From the NCBI GenBank assembly GCA_017396675.1, contig JAFQLB010000076.1, forward strand, positions 1-55,842: a stretch of 55,842 bases of DNA. Direction: 5' to 3'. This DNA is from Lachnospiraceae bacterium. GTDB taxonomy: Bacteria > Bacillota > Clostridia > Lachnospirales > Lachnospiraceae. Every line of letters begins with the position of its first letter. Positions within the stretch are counted from its first letter, which is position 1. The notes below the pieces were generated by a model. That model worked only from the letters and a program-made list of their open reading frames with translations, was not told where the DNA came from and did no database searches. The translations under genes were made by a program, and so were the position numbers. Positions 33,054-42,840 of the stretch are shown here, one piece after another.

Positions 33054-34115
33054 ATGAGAGATTCTTTATTATCGGAACGTATGGAACATTTGGAACAGGC
33101 AAGAGAGCTGCATCAAAAACATCCCGTTGCAGATGCACATTTTGATTTGGCGGCAGAAGTGTACGCCAGACGTATGGCAGGAGAGAGGAATATTGTAAAA
33201 GACCGTTATTTGCGGCATTTCAGGAAGGCAGGGTGCAGTATTATCGTGTCTTCCGTTTTTGTATATACGAAGGATTTGAAGGAGAGAGGACTTCAGACGG
33301 CCTTGGCACAGATCGGAGCACTGCGGGAGGATCTGGATACGGTTTCGGATGAAATATGTGTGATCGGCAGCGGGAAAGAACTGGATACTGCTTTGGAGAA
33401 AGGGAAGATAGCGGTACTGCTCTCCATGGAGGGATTGGATCCCATTGGGACAGATCTGCATCTGCTGCGGGTATTTTATGATCTGGGTGTGCGGGGAGCG
33501 GGTTTGACCTGGAGCCGACCCAATGCCTTCGGGACGGGATGCTGTCGGGCGGATGAGATGGAAGAGATTCCCGGAGGGCTGACGGACTTGGGAAAAGAGG
33601 CCATCAGAAGGATGGAAGCTCTGGGGATGTATCTGGATGTGAGTCATCTGAACAATGAGGGCTTTGCAGACGTCCTAAAGTGTGCCAAAGCCCCGTTTAT
33701 AGCCAGTCACTCCAATGCCTGGGAGATCTGCCGCAACTATCGCAATCTCCGTGACGACCAGATACAGGCTCTGGCAGAAAGGGGCGGCGTCATCGGACTG
33801 AATGCAAATTGCTGTATAGCAGGAGCCGTTCCGGGAGACAAATCCGGTGCACTTCTGCGTCTTTGTGAGCATGTGGAGCATCTCGTGTCGATGGCAGGAG
33901 TCTGCCATGTGGGCTACGGATTTGATCTCTGCGACGGTCTCGATGCGGCTATGGCGGGAACAAAGGTTTCGCCGGATCCCGGAGATCTGCTGAAGAATCA
34001 CGAAGAAGCGATGGAACTGACGGCGGCACTCCTGAGCCGCGGCATGGAAGAGGAGGCTGTGATGGGAATCATAGGCGGAAATTTTCTGGAGTTTTTCAGG
34101 CGGGTGCTGCGGTAA
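33054..34115 (+). CDS. Membrane dipeptidase (peptidase family M19)
   Basis: A 353-aa zinc dipeptidase of the renal-dipeptidase family. Zn ligands are visible as HxD in VADAHFDL, the bridging Glu in LSMEGLDP, and His in DVSHLNN and IASHSNA. Bacterial members hydrolyse dipeptides, including D-amino-acid ones. There is no signal peptide, so it should be cytoplasmic. GGGGAAGG lies about 10 nt before ATG 33054. It is transcribed alone and is followed by a palindrome at 34120-34140. Confidence 0.92.
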   Translation: MRDSLLSERMEHLEQARELHQKHPVADAHFDLAAEVYARRMAGERNIVKDRYLRHFRKAGCSIIVSSVFVYTKDLKERGLQTALAQIGALREDLDTVSDEICVIGSGKELDTALEKGKIAVLLSMEGLDPIGTDLHLLRVFYDLGVRGAGLTWSRPNAFGTGCCRADEMEEIPGGLTDLGKEAIRRMEALGMYLDVSHLNNEGFADVLKCAKAPFIASHSNAWEICRNYRNLRDDQIQALAERGGVIGLNANCCIAGAVPGDKSGALLRLCEHVEHLVSMAGVCHVGYGFDLCDGLDAAMAGTKVSPDPGDLLKNHEEAMELTAALLSRGMEEEAVMGIIGGNFLEFFRRVLR

Positions 34116-34119
34116 GCTG

Positions 34120-34140
34120 CCGTCTCTTGTCAAGAGACGG
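34120..34140. repeat. 21-bp perfect palindrome after the dipeptidase gene
   Basis: CCGTCTCTTG (34120-34129) and CAAGAGACGG (34131-34140) are exact inverted repeats around one T, 4 bp after the stop codon. No T-run follows. Related copies lie at 27269-27290 (one extra base), and half copies at 1700-1709 and 10165-10174. Confidence 0.65.
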
Positions 34141-34196
34141 TAGGATGCAGGGATAAGAAAGCAGGAGGCTTGGAGCCCTAACTTCGGCTACCGAAT

Positions 34197-34238
34197 TTGC
34201 CGATATATTACATAAGAAGCCTATAACACTTGCCGATA
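34197..34238 (+). repeat. Two TTGCCGATA direct repeats before the gene at 34266
   Basis: TTGCCGATA occurs at 34197-34205 and 34230-34238, 33 bp apart, about three helical turns. They flank CTATAACAC, which may be a -10 region. This spacing suits a dimeric activator or repressor, but no -35 box is clear. Confidence 0.4.
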
Positions 34239-34265
34239 GTTTTGCAATTTAGAGGAGGATAGCAC

Positions 34266-34952
34266 ATGAACCTGAATCTGGATCCTCATTTGGATACACA
34301 TCATGTAACAAAATGCCTCCACGATCACGGGAGTGCTCGATATGACGGGGGAATGGTGGGAATGTCGCCGTCAGTGCAGGCGCCGCAGCAGCAGCCCAAG
34401 ACCTTGGAGGAGGCGTTATACCAACTGGGAGAACAGCTGGGACAGGCGGAGATAGAGAAAAAACAGACGTTCTTCGGTACACTTCTGGGCGTCGGAGAGG
34501 CAGATAAAGAGGTTGCCACGGGCAACAGGGATACATTGGTACATCTTTTGCCGGAGGAGACTGCCGGGACCCATGCTGCGGCAGATCAGCGAACCCTGGT
34601 CCCCGATCATATGATCAATACTCTCATATCTTTGCCCGCGAAATGGAAGAGATTTATAACATCCGGCGGAATGGTGGGACTTCGCACGGAAAAAGCAGAG
34701 GCGTCGGCCAGGGCGGGAAGACAGAAGAGAGGCGGATTCTTCCTGCAGACGGCTGCATCAGAGACCCGCAGGCGTATTCGGACGTGGCTGCAGACGGAGG
34801 AAAACACGGCAGAGGATCAGAAACAAAATGAGGGAAAACAGCTTCAGAACCTGCCGGAGGATTATATTCTTGATTCCTATGACAGAAACGGCCGCTACAG
34901 ACGGATAGAAAGAAGCGGAATCCTGGCAGATACCATGGATAAAAAAGCGTAA
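34266..34952 (+). CDS. Hypothetical protein, no recognised family
   Basis: A 228-aa, highly charged, probably cytoplasmic protein with a strong GAGGAGG site about 6 nt before ATG 34266. It begins with a His/Asp-rich segment (DPHLDTHHVTKCLHDHG), which could bind metal. It contains a short internal echo GGMVGM (about 28-33) and GGMVGL (about 136-141), and it is rich in Gln and Glu elsewhere. I see no signal peptide or transmembrane segment. It stands alone between the dipeptidase and mntP, with a terminator at 34975-35018. Confidence 0.6.
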   Translation: MNLNLDPHLDTHHVTKCLHDHGSARYDGGMVGMSPSVQAPQQQPKTLEEALYQLGEQLGQAEIEKKQTFFGTLLGVGEADKEVATGNRDTLVHLLPEETAGTHAAADQRTLVPDHMINTLISLPAKWKRFITSGGMVGLRTEKAEASARAGRQKRGGFFLQTAASETRRRIRTWLQTEENTAEDQKQNEGKQLQNLPEDYILDSYDRNGRYRRIERSGILADTMDKKA

Positions 34953-34974
34953 GAAATAAATGGGATCGTATGGG

Positions 34975-35018
34975 AACGGCTCCGGACTGAGCAGTCAGTG
35001 AAGCGGGAGCCGTTTTTC
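34975..35018 (+). terminator. Intrinsic terminator after the hypothetical gene
   Basis: AACGGCTCC (34975-34983) pairs with GGAGCCGTT (35006-35014), followed by TTT. The 22-nt loop contains a smaller imperfect hairpin. Confidence 0.75.
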
Positions 35019-35027
35019 ATTTCTTTC

Positions 35028-35057
35028 TTGCATCAGGGGAGAAAATCAGGCTATAAT
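35028..35057 (+). promoter_or_regulatory. Promoter of mntP
   Basis: TTGCAT (35028-35033), 18 bp, and TATAAT (35052-35057). The leader is only about 33 nt, too short for the yybP-ykoY manganese riboswitch often found before mntP. Confidence 0.65.
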
Positions 35058-35096
35058 AGTGTTCCGGCAGATAATTTTGGATGATGAGGAATACAA

Positions 35097-35657
35097 ATGG
35101 GAATAATTGAGCTGTTTATGATTGCCGTGGGTCTGTCCATGGATGCTTTTGCGGTTTCCGTCTGCAAAGGCCTTGCCATCTGCAGAATCACGGAAAAGCA
35201 CATGGTATCGGCAGGTCTGTGGTTTGGAGGATTTCAGGCGCTGATGCCTTTGGTGGGATATTATGCGGCAGGGATCCTGACAGATAAGGTAGAGCATCTG
35301 TCCCATTGGATTGCCTTTTTGCTGTTGGCCTTTATTGGGGGAAGTATGCTGCTGGAGGCTCTGGAGAAGAAAAAAGAGGAAGCGGATCCTTCCATGGACG
35401 CCCGCAGTATGCTGCCGCTTGCCATAGCTACCAGCATCGATGCGCTGGCTGTGGGGGTGTCGCTTGCCGTTTTGAGAGTAAGGATCCTTCCCGCAGTTTC
35501 TTTTATCGGCGGCGTTACCTTTGTTCTTACCGCTCTGGGAATCAAGATGGGAAGTATTTTCGGAGACAAGTACAGATCCAAAGCTGAGATGACGGGAGGA
35601 CTGGTTCTGATTCTGATCGGCATCAAGATTCTTCTGGAGGGTATTGGAATGCTATAA
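35097..35657 (+). CDS. mntP: Manganese efflux pump MntP
   Basis: A 186-aa membrane protein with six hydrophobic segments in two repeats. The acidic metal-site motifs GLSMDAFAVS (D16) and ATSIDALAVG in the second half are diagnostic of MntP (YebN). It exports Mn2+ and protects from manganese excess. GAGGAAT lies about 6 nt before ATG 35097. It is a single-gene unit ended by the hairpin at 35742-35776. Confidence 0.95.
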   Translation: MGIIELFMIAVGLSMDAFAVSVCKGLAICRITEKHMVSAGLWFGGFQALMPLVGYYAAGILTDKVEHLSHWIAFLLLAFIGGSMLLEALEKKKEEADPSMDARSMLPLAIATSIDALAVGVSLAVLRVRILPAVSFIGGVTFVLTALGIKMGSIFGDKYRSKAEMTGGLVLILIGIKILLEGIGML

Positions 35658-35741
35658 CTGTGGGATCGCAGCTACATGGGCATATACGCCGCAAACAGGG
35701 ATAGTTTTCGGCAACTCGGGGACAGGTCAGAGAGCCGTCAG

Positions 35742-35776
35742 AAAAGCCAAGGTGTAATCTTCACCTTGGCTTTTTT
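35742..35776. terminator. Bidirectional terminator between mntP and the chemoreceptor
   Basis: AAAAGCCAAGGTG (35742-35754) pairs perfectly with CACCTTGGCTTTT (35762-35774), with more T following rightward and U-rich arms in either direction. The genes converge here. Confidence 0.8.
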
Positions 35777-35813
35777 GACACATATGTAATCGATGCCGAT
35801 CAATGAGAGCGGA

Positions 35814-37598
35814 TCACACCTTAAAGACGGCGACGTTCTCATTCAGCTTGGAAGCGATCTGAGCACATTTATCCACCTGATCAGCCACCTGTGTAAAGTT
35901 GTTTTTGATTTCAACGGCACTTTGTGCGATATTGATGGTGCCGGAAGAACCATCCTCAGCCGCCTGATTAATACCTTCCATGGCATTCAGAACGCTTTCG
36001 GCGGAAGCCAGCAATTCCTGGGAAACGGCACTGAAATCAGAGATCAGAGTATCAATATCGGTAGCATCCTGATTGTATTCCGTAGCTACATTTTCAAACA
36101 GATCATAGCTGTTCATTACATCTGTTCCCACGTATTCCAGAAGCGTGCTGGAGTCGGAGGACAAACGCTCTACGGCAGACATCACCTGCTGGGTGATCTC
36201 CATGATCTGGGTCACTGTTTCTTTGGACTGATTGGCCAGATTGCCGATCTCCGTTGCCACTACGGCAAAGCCTCTTCCGGCATCACCGGCTCTTGCGGCC
36301 TCTATGGAGGCGTTCAAGGCCAATAGATTGGTTTGTGTTGTAATATTCATGACGGCATCGGAGAGAACACCAATCTGCTTAACGATCTTGGAGTCCTCCA
36401 GTGCTTTTGTCAGGCTGCTGTTCATTTCACTGTGCATACGAATCATTTGATTGCGCTGTTCCATAGCCGTTTCTTTGGCTTCGGAAGCTCTGACATGGAT
36501 ATCGGAAGCCTGCTTGGCACCGTCCTGAGAGCGGTTGGCCACATTCTTGGCAGCCATTTCGATCTCCTGTGACATATTGGCAACCATGGTAGCGGCGGAA
36601 GCTGTTTCTTCCATAGATGCGGACAGCTCCTGGGTGGTGGAGGATACGTTCTCGATATCATTCCCCAGACTCTTCACATTGTTTTCCACGGTTTCTACAA
36701 TCTGATACAGATTTTTACTCTCCTGTGCAATGGTCTGAGCCAACCCGCCGATACTGGACTTCATTTTTTCCAGGTTGGCGGCCAGCTTACCGAAATCATC
36801 CCTCCGATGATTCAGACGTCGGGGCAGGGATACTGTGAAATCACCGTCGGCAATATGACCGATGTATTTTAAAGAGTGCTTGAAATTCCGGCTCAGATCT
36901 GTACCGATATACAGACATACGATAAGGATGACGAGGATCACAGCCACATCCAGAATCAGGAGATTCTTAACGGCAGCAGCGATGTCGGCCTCCTTTTCGG
37001 CTCTGATCTCTGCCAGCTCCGTATCGATGTAGTCTGTATAATTACCCGTTCCAACGACCCAGCCGAAGGGCTCAAAGGCGAGTGTATAAGCTCTTTTTGG
37101 GGAAGCCTCGGTCTCATTGATCTTAGGGAACCAGTACTCCGAAAAACCGCCGTCGGGCTGCCTGCCGTAGCTTAGAAAGAGCTGAACGTAAGCGGTGCCA
37201 AATTCGTCCTCCGCATTGAGACGATTGGTACCTTCCGTGTCATTACCCAGCAGAACCACATTCGTGCCTTCGTAGTTATCTGCCCAGAAATAACCGCTGT
37301 CATCATCGCCGTAGCGGAGATTTCTCAGCAGATCGGCAGCCAGTAACTCACCCTCTTCCCGGGTATAGACACCGGATTCGATCTGCATATTCACATGCTC
37401 CAAAAGGGAAATTGCATTCTGTACCTGATTCTTGATGTTTTTGTCGTAGTCCGCCCGGATCACGGCTTCTTCTTCCAGGATCATAGCCTCCCCTGTTGCC
37501 TGCAGCTCCCGGATTACCATATAGGTGATGGTGGCCAGTCCCAGCACTACGAGAATCGTCAGAATTGTCATCTTGATAGATACGCTGATGTGCTTCAT
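35814..37598 (-). CDS. Methyl-accepting chemotaxis protein with Cache sensor domain
   Basis: A 594-aa transmembrane chemoreceptor. TM1 lies at about 10-29, an extracellular single-Cache-type domain at about 35-205, TM2 at about 212-232, a HAMP region at about 233-290 and the signalling domain to the end, with the conserved tip [20 protein letters not shown]. Cache domains of this type often bind carboxylates or other small metabolites. No other chemotaxis or flagellar gene is in the window. ATG 37598 is preceded by AGGAGG at 11-nt spacing, and a 9-bp hairpin sits just before that site. Confidence 0.93.
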   Translation of the reverse strand: MKHISVSIKMTILTILVVLGLATITYMVIRELQATGEAMILEEEAVIRADYDKNIKNQVQNAISLLEHVNMQIESGVYTREEGELLAADLLRNLRYGDDDSGYFWADNYEGTNVVLLGNDTEGTNRLNAEDEFGTAYVQLFLSYGRQPDGGFSEYWFPKINETEASPKRAYTLAFEPFGWVVGTGNYTDYIDTELAEIRAEKEADIAAAVKNLLILDVAVILVILIVCLYIGTDLSRNFKHSLKYIGHIADGDFTVSLPRRLNHRRDDFGKLAANLEKMKSSIGGLAQTIAQESKNLYQIVETVENNVKSLGNDIENVSSTTQELSASMEETASAATMVANMSQEIEMAAKNVANRSQDGAKQASDIHVRASEAKETAMEQRNQMIRMHSEMNSSLTKALEDSKIVKQIGVLSDAVMNITTQTNLLALNASIEAARAGDAGRGFAVVATEIGNLANQSKETVTQIMEITQQVMSAVERLSSDSSTLLEYVGTDVMNSYDLFENVATEYNQDATDIDTLISDFSAVSQELLASAESVLNAMEGINQAAEDGSSGTINIAQSAVEIKNNFTQVADQVDKCAQIASKLNENVAVFKV

Positions 37599-37620
37599 GG
37601 TTTCTTCATCCTCCTGTCAT

Positions 37621-37653
37621 ACCGCTTTCAGAGAGAGTGCTTCCGAAAGCGGT
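37621..37653 (-). promoter_or_regulatory. Hairpin in the 5' leader of the chemoreceptor gene
   Basis: ACCGCTTTC (37621-37629) pairs perfectly with GAAAGCGGT (37645-37653) around 15 nt. It ends about 6 nt before the AGGAGG, so it may influence translation or mRNA stability. Confidence 0.5.
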
Positions 37654-37671
37654 GCTTAATTAGTTACAACC

Positions 37672-37700
37672 ATTATACACAATTATTCGGCATTATCCAA
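37672..37700 (-). promoter_or_regulatory. Promoter of the chemoreceptor gene
   Basis: On the minus strand TTGGAT (37700-37695), 17 bp, and TATAAT (37677-37672) with an upstream TGTG. Confidence 0.7.
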
Positions 37701-37765
37701 CAGTAAAATCCATAATCTGACAATTTTTTTATTTAGTAAAAATTTGTCCCGTTCTATGCTTTTGT

Positions 37766-39037
37766 TTAATACGCACCGGGCTCAGCAATTTTTGTAACGC
37801 CTACGTAGATATCGGAGATGGTATACCAGGTGGTGTAGTCCACATCTCCCGTGGCGGGCAGATGGAAGACCTGCTGAAAGGTGCGTACCGCTTCCCGGGT
37901 GGCAGGGCCGTAGACACCGTCTGCCGTGACGGAGGGTATGGCAGGAAAATTCCGGGAGATTCTGGCAAGCTGCTGCTGCAGCTGCTGTACCTTTTGACCG
38001 GAGGAACCTACCGTCAGGGTGTAGCCCGGCCAGGAGGCGGGAATTCCGCTGATGTTTTCCGCAGTATTGATGTAGATATCGCTGCCGTAGTAGTAGCGGA
38101 GGATATTGATGGCACTGTAGCCCCTGTCTCCGAGAGATTTGGAGCCCCACTGACTGAGACCGTTGCAGGTGGTGCGATAGCCGTCGCAGTAGCCCGTAAG
38201 AAGGGGCTGACGGACGCCGGGGCGGGAAAGATAATTTGCGAAGACGGAATCCACCAGATAATCGATATTCTCATAGATGTTCCGATCCTTGATCCATTTC
38301 TGATCGTAAGCGGTGGAGGAGGTAATGGTAAAATTGTATCCGCGGTTTCTGTACCATTCCGTATAGACGCGGTTCAGGGTAAAGGACATGATGGCCAGGA
38401 TATTGGCGTAGATGGTACTCTCCGGCCAGGTGGCGTAGATTTCAGAGCTTGTCACATTCTTGATATAATCCTTGTATCTGACGTAGTAGTCCGAAGCCGA
38501 AGGGTCGGAAGGAACACCGTCATGCACAACAATGTACTCCGGGATCACGACGCGGCTGAGCACGATCTCGCCGTTTTCTGCCAGGGGCTTGATCTCTGCC
38601 TCCGGGATCTTGGGCGGATACTCGCCGTAGAGGGTGTGAGGGGAGATAACGATGTCAGAGGGTCTGGCATCCTGTGTGATGGGAGAGAGGGTGACGTTTT
38701 GCAGGGAGCGGACGCCGGGGAGGATCTGGGCGCCGGAGATCAATTTGCTTTCATATCCCGGTGCCTGTACGAGAATGTTATACTCCGAGTAAGGCTGCTG
38801 AATGGAAATCTGCAGACTGTTTTGCGGGTCGGGTGCGGGAAGAGAAAGAAAACTGGTCTGTCCGGATATGTTGGTGACCGTTTCTTCTACGGTTATTTCC
38901 GGATTGCCGGTATCCTGAATGATCACGGAAGCATTTTCCACGGGCCGCAGCTCTCCTTCTCCCGTGACATTGACCTGTAGTTCTCCCCGATAGACGGAAT
39001 CCTGAGTCTGACAGGATTTCAAAGAAAAATACGTCAT
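37766..39037 (-). CDS. Peptidoglycan-binding protein with carboxypeptidase-regulatory-like N-terminal domain
   Basis: A 423-aa protein. Residues of about 15-115 look like a beta-sandwich (carboxypeptidase regulatory-like). The middle (about 165-330) contains a segment like SpoIID/LytB-type proteins (ILAIMSFTLNRVYTEWYRN, then NGLSQWGSKSLGDRGYSAINILRYYYG). A PG_binding_1 domain closes the protein (about 345-410, DGVYGPATREAVRTFQQ). AAAGGA stands 7 nt before ATG 39037. No signal peptide is visible, which is odd for a wall-binding protein and is seen in spore-coat or cortex-associated proteins made in the mother cell. A sporulation role is inference. Confidence 0.72.
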   Translation of the reverse strand: MTYFSLKSCQTQDSVYRGELQVNVTGEGELRPVENASVIIQDTGNPEITVEETVTNISGQTSFLSLPAPDPQNSLQISIQQPYSEYNILVQAPGYESKLISGAQILPGVRSLQNVTLSPITQDARPSDIVISPHTLYGEYPPKIPEAEIKPLAENGEIVLSRVVIPEYIVVHDGVPSDPSASDYYVRYKDYIKNVTSSEIYATWPESTIYANILAIMSFTLNRVYTEWYRNRGYNFTITSSTAYDQKWIKDRNIYENIDYLVDSVFANYLSRPGVRQPLLTGYCDGYRTTCNGLSQWGSKSLGDRGYSAINILRYYYGSDIYINTAENISGIPASWPGYTLTVGSSGQKVQQLQQQLARISRNFPAIPSVTADGVYGPATREAVRTFQQVFHLPATGDVDYTTWYTISDIYVGVTKIAEPGAY

Positions 39038-39180
39038 AGAAAAATCCTTTGAAGGTTACTTAAAATCAGTATATGCAAACTTTACAAAGAAGTGATGTAA
39101 ATTGTGGCTCCGATATGATACAATACGAAGTAAGAATGCTATAACCAGTATTGCAGAGTATTCTCTCAAGGAGACGGCCG

Positions 39181-42100
39181 GTGAAAAAAAAGATTGCAAA
39201 AATGCTGAAGGAAGAATGGGAGTATCGTCAGGAGCCCTTGGTTTTTTCCTGTGACAGAATAGAGCTTGTATTTTGCCGGGAAAAAGAGCTTCGCGGAACT
39301 TTTACGATCTCCGGAAAAGACGGCGGAGAAATAGATGGTTACGTGTATTGTGTGGATTCCCGTATGCTGTTGACAGACGCCCGGTTTGAGGGAAGGGAAG
39401 CAGAGATTGCATACGCCTTTGACGGTTTGGGACTGGACGAGGGAGATGTCATTGAAGGAGAGCTGTGGGTGGTATCTTCCGGCGGAGAGTATACCATCCC
39501 CTTTTTGGCGGAGAGGAAGAAAAAGACGCTTTCCTCTTCCATGGGTGAGATACGCAATCTGTTTCATTTTACCAATCTGGCAAGGACCAATTGGGAGGAA
39601 GCCGCAGATCTGTTTTTCGGCAAGGATTTTGCAGTACTTCTGGCAGGCGCGGATCGGAAGTATGAGGAGCTGTACAGAGGGCTGTCCGCTCACAGGAAGG
39701 ACCGGAATGTGGAAGAATTTCTTCAGGCCATCCACAAAAAGAGCCCGGTGGAATACAGGCTGGAGAAGGAGATTTTGGAAATCACAAACACCCGGGAGCC
39801 GCAGCAGGAGGTGTTCCTGCTGGAACGCAAGGGCTGGGGAGGCACGTATCTGACCGTCCGGACGGAGGGAGACTTTCTGACAACGGAAAAGAAGGTGCTG
39901 CGGGATTCGGATTTTCTCGGCAATGTCTGCCGGATACCGGTGGTGACGGACCCGTCTCTGATGCACGCAGGGAAAAACTGGGGAAGCATCTGCTTTGAGT
40001 ATGCCTGCGGACAGGTGAAGGGTGTGGTCTGTGCCGAGAAAAAATCCGCTGTCAAAGGGCGCAGGCAGAGACTTAAGATCCGTAGGGTGATGGGTGAGCT
40101 GACGCGGCTGTACGTGGAGTTTCGGAGCAAAAAAATCACAGCACCCGTTTGGAGGGAGCAAACCAAGCAATGTTTGGAGGAGCTTACGGATCTGGATGAA
40201 AGAAATCCTGTGTGCAAGCTGTTTTTTGCCCATCTTTACATTACGGAAGAGAAGCTTCATGAGGCCAAATGGCTGCTTGACAGATCCATGAAGGATGAGA
40301 GGCTTCAGACAGATCCGGTGCTCTATGCATACTATCTTTATCTGACCACATTGCAGAGCAATGACGAGGATAACAGAAAGAGAGCAATCGGGATTGTAGA
40401 GGATTTGTATTACAAAGAGGAGGGCAATTGGAGAATTGCCTGGCTGCTGCTGTATCTTTGGGGAGAACCGGGGCATCGCGCTTCCGGGAAATGGAACTTT
40501 TTAATGGAGTGCTTCAGAAGAGGCAGTACCAGTCCCCTGCTTTATCTGGAAGCGGTGATGCTGCTGAATGGTCAGCCTACATTGCTGCTGCAGCTGACAG
40601 AAACGGAGCTTCGTATTCTGCGCTTTGGGGAGAAGCGGGGACTTCTGTGCCGGGAAGTCAAAAATGTGATTCAGTATCTGGCACTGCGCCAAAAGGAATA
40701 CTCTCACAGTCTCTTTTGTCTGCTGGAATCCATTTGCCGCAGAGAAGAAGATGAGGCCATGCTGCAATCTCTCTGCAGCCTTTTGATGAAGGGCGGAAGA
40801 ACAGACAGAAGCAGCTTTTACTGGTATGAAAAGGCAGTTATGTCCGGCCTGCGTCTGACCCGCCTTTACGAGTACTACATGCTCTCTCTTGACAAAAAGA
40901 AGGAGCAAAGGATTCCCCGTACGGTGCTGCTGTACTTTTCCTATCAGAACGACATGAATTATGAATATACGTCCTATCTGTACAGCTATGTTTACAGACA
41001 TTGTTTCGAGCTGCTTCCGGAGAGAGGGCATTTGTCAAGGGAAACCCTGGAAGAGATGCAGGAGCTGTATCTGGCCTATGCTCCGGGGATCGAGCGGTAT
41101 ATGCTAAAGCAGCTGCACGGGGGCAAGATCAGTGATTCTCTGGCCTATTTGTATGAACGTATGTTAAACGGCGAAAGGATGACCCCCGATAATGCAAAGG
41201 CCTTGGTGAAGCTGTTATTTCTACAGGAGATTACCGTAGGGGATAAAAAGGCGGAGAAGGCCGTTGTGATTCACAGATGTCTGAAAGGGGAATTCACAGC
41301 CTCCTTTTCGGAGGGGACGGCACAGCTGCCGATTTACGGCGGGGAGTATACGGTTTTTTTGGAAGACGGGGAAGGGAACCGGTATTTGCCCGGAGAGCAT
41401 TGCAAGATGCATCCCTACCTGCCCGTGAGAGCTATGGCAAGGCTGATTCGTCCGTATATTACGGAGGATCTGGGATATGCGGTGTATTCCTGCTGCAGTG
41501 ACGAATGGATCGGTGTAACGGAAGAGAATGAAGCGTCTTTGTACTATCTGAGCCGATGTGAGGAGATGACGGAGGAGGTTCGATGTGAGATCCGGGGACG
41601 GCTGCTGGAGTATTATTTTGAAGCTGACCGCATCGATCGTCTGGATGCTCTGCTGGAAGAATGTATGCCGGAGAGCGTAAAAAAGGAAGACAGAAAATCC
41701 CTGATCCGATACCTGACGGCCAGAGGTATGTATGAAAAAGCATATCTTTTCCTGCAGGAATACGGTTCTGAGTCCGTGAGTCCCAAGATGCTGATGCGGG
41801 TCTGCAGTCGTTTGATGGAACAAAAAAGCATTACAAATGAGGCAGCCATGACCTGGCTTACATATACGGCATTTCAGAAAGGGAAATACAATCAGACCAT
41901 TCTGGAGTATCTGATCCAATATTTTACGGGGAACACCCGCAGGATGAGAGAGGTATTTCAGGCAGCCGTGGATTTTGAAGTGGAGGCCTATCCGCTGGCA
42001 GAGCGGATTATGCTGCAGCTGCTGTATACGGAAGAGCTTCAGGATGCGTTTGCAAAGGATGCTCCCGGCAATGCCGATCTGATCTTTAAGACGTATGTGG

Positions 42101-42780
42101 CAGGGGGAGGTAAAAGCGGATTGGAGATTGCCTTTCTGTCCTGCAGTGCCAGAGCCTGTCTGCTCCGTGATCACAGTATGGATCGGGGACTGATGGGGGC
42201 TGCAGCCAGAGCACACAGACGCAGCAGTGGGCTGCCGCTGTCGGTGAAGCTGGCATATTTAAAGTACTATGCACAGCATGCAGAGGAAGTGCCGGAAGCG
42301 GAGGTGCTGTCGGATTTTTTGAATGAGGTGGTTCTCAGACGGCAGATTTATCTTCCCTTTCTCAGGCAATACGAGAACCTCCCGGGAATGGAGGTACTGA
42401 GGGATAAATCTCTTTTGGCCTATCGCAGTGATACCGGCGGCAATGTGATTTTGCATTATCGGTATGCACAAGAGGAGTATTACAGAAGAGAACCTATGAG
42501 GCAGGTGTTTGACGGTATTTTTGCCAAACATTTCACCTTGTTTGACGGAGAACAGATACAGTATTATATTACCGAGAAAGAAAATAACAAAGAAGAGATG
42601 CGAGAAAGCGGCCTCCTGAGTGCGGAGGAAGGGCAGGAGAGTCCGGGAAAAAGCCGCTATCATATGATCAATGAAATGGCTCTTTGCAGTCGGTTGAAGG
42701 ATTATCGGCTGGCAGATGAGCTGCTGGAGGAATACTGGAAGACGGAGTACATTACAGATGAGGTCTTTCAGCCTTTGTAG
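39181..42780 (+). CDS. Large 1199-aa protein of unknown function (DUF5717-like), first gene of a four-gene operon
   Basis: The GTG at 39181 lies 7 nt after AAGGAG. The in-frame TTG at 39151 has no such site. The N-terminal 120 residues form a beta-rich domain with CDRIELVFCREKELRGTFTIS. A larger beta-rich section runs to about 300. Most of the rest (about 310-1190) is alpha-helical with TPR-like pairs and many aromatic residues. There is no signal peptide or transmembrane segment. I associate this architecture with the name DUF5717 in Lachnospiraceae from memory. It is probably a scaffold for the three downstream products. Confidence 0.7.
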   Translation: MKKKIAKMLKEEWEYRQEPLVFSCDRIELVFCREKELRGTFTISGKDGGEIDGYVYCVDSRMLLTDARFEGREAEIAYAFDGLGLDEGDVIEGELWVVSSGGEYTIPFLAERKKKTLSSSMGEIRNLFHFTNLARTNWEEAADLFFGKDFAVLLAGADRKYEELYRGLSAHRKDRNVEEFLQAIHKKSPVEYRLEKEILEITNTREPQQEVFLLERKGWGGTYLTVRTEGDFLTTEKKVLRDSDFLGNVCRIPVVTDPSLMHAGKNWGSICFEYACGQVKGVVCAEKKSAVKGRRQRLKIRRVMGELTRLYVEFRSKKITAPVWREQTKQCLEELTDLDERNPVCKLFFAHLYITEEKLHEAKWLLDRSMKDERLQTDPVLYAYYLYLTTLQSNDEDNRKRAIGIVEDLYYKEEGNWRIAWLLLYLWGEPGHRASGKWNFLMECFRRGSTSPLLYLEAVMLLNGQPTLLLQLTETELRILRFGEKRGLLCREVKNVIQYLALRQKEYSHSLFCLLESICRREEDEAMLQSLCSLLMKGGRTDRSSFYWYEKAVMSGLRLTRLYEYYMLSLDKKKEQRIPRTVLLYFSYQNDMNYEYTSYLYSYVYRHCFELLPERGHLSRETLEEMQELYLAYAPGIERYMLKQLHGGKISDSLAYLYERMLNGERMTPDNAKALVKLLFLQEITVGDKKAEKAVVIHRCLKGEFTASFSEGTAQLPIYGGEYTVFLEDGEGNRYLPGEHCKMHPYLPVRAMARLIRPYITEDLGYAVYSCCSDEWIGVTEENEASLYYLSRCEEMTEEVRCEIRGRLLEYYFEADRIDRLDALLEECMPESVKKEDRKSLIRYLTARGMYEKAYLFLQEYGSESVSPKMLMRVCSRLMEQKSITNEAAMTWLTYTAFQKGKYNQTILEYLIQYFTGNTRRMREVFQAAVDFEVEAYPLAERIMLQLLYTEELQDAFAKDAPGNADLIFKTYVAGGGKSGLEIAFLSCSARACLLRDHSMDRGLMGAAARAHRRSSGLPLSVKLAYLKYYAQHAEEVPEAEVLSDFLNEVVLRRQIYLPFLRQYENLPGMEVLRDKSLLAYRSDTGGNVILHYRYAQEEYYRREPMRQVFDGIFAKHFTLFDGEQIQYYITEKENNKEEMRESGLLSAEEGQESPGKSRYHMINEMALCSRLKDYRLADELLEEYWKTEYITDEVFQPL

Positions 42781-42840
42781 TGTGGTGAAAAGCATCCCGG
42801 GACATGCCGCCCGGAAGAGGAGCGCAGGAAGGGACGGGAA

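Noticed and set aside
35028..35097. yybP-ykoY manganese riboswitch before mntP
   Set aside because: The predicted leader is about 33 nt, far shorter than the riboswitch, and no matching core is seen.
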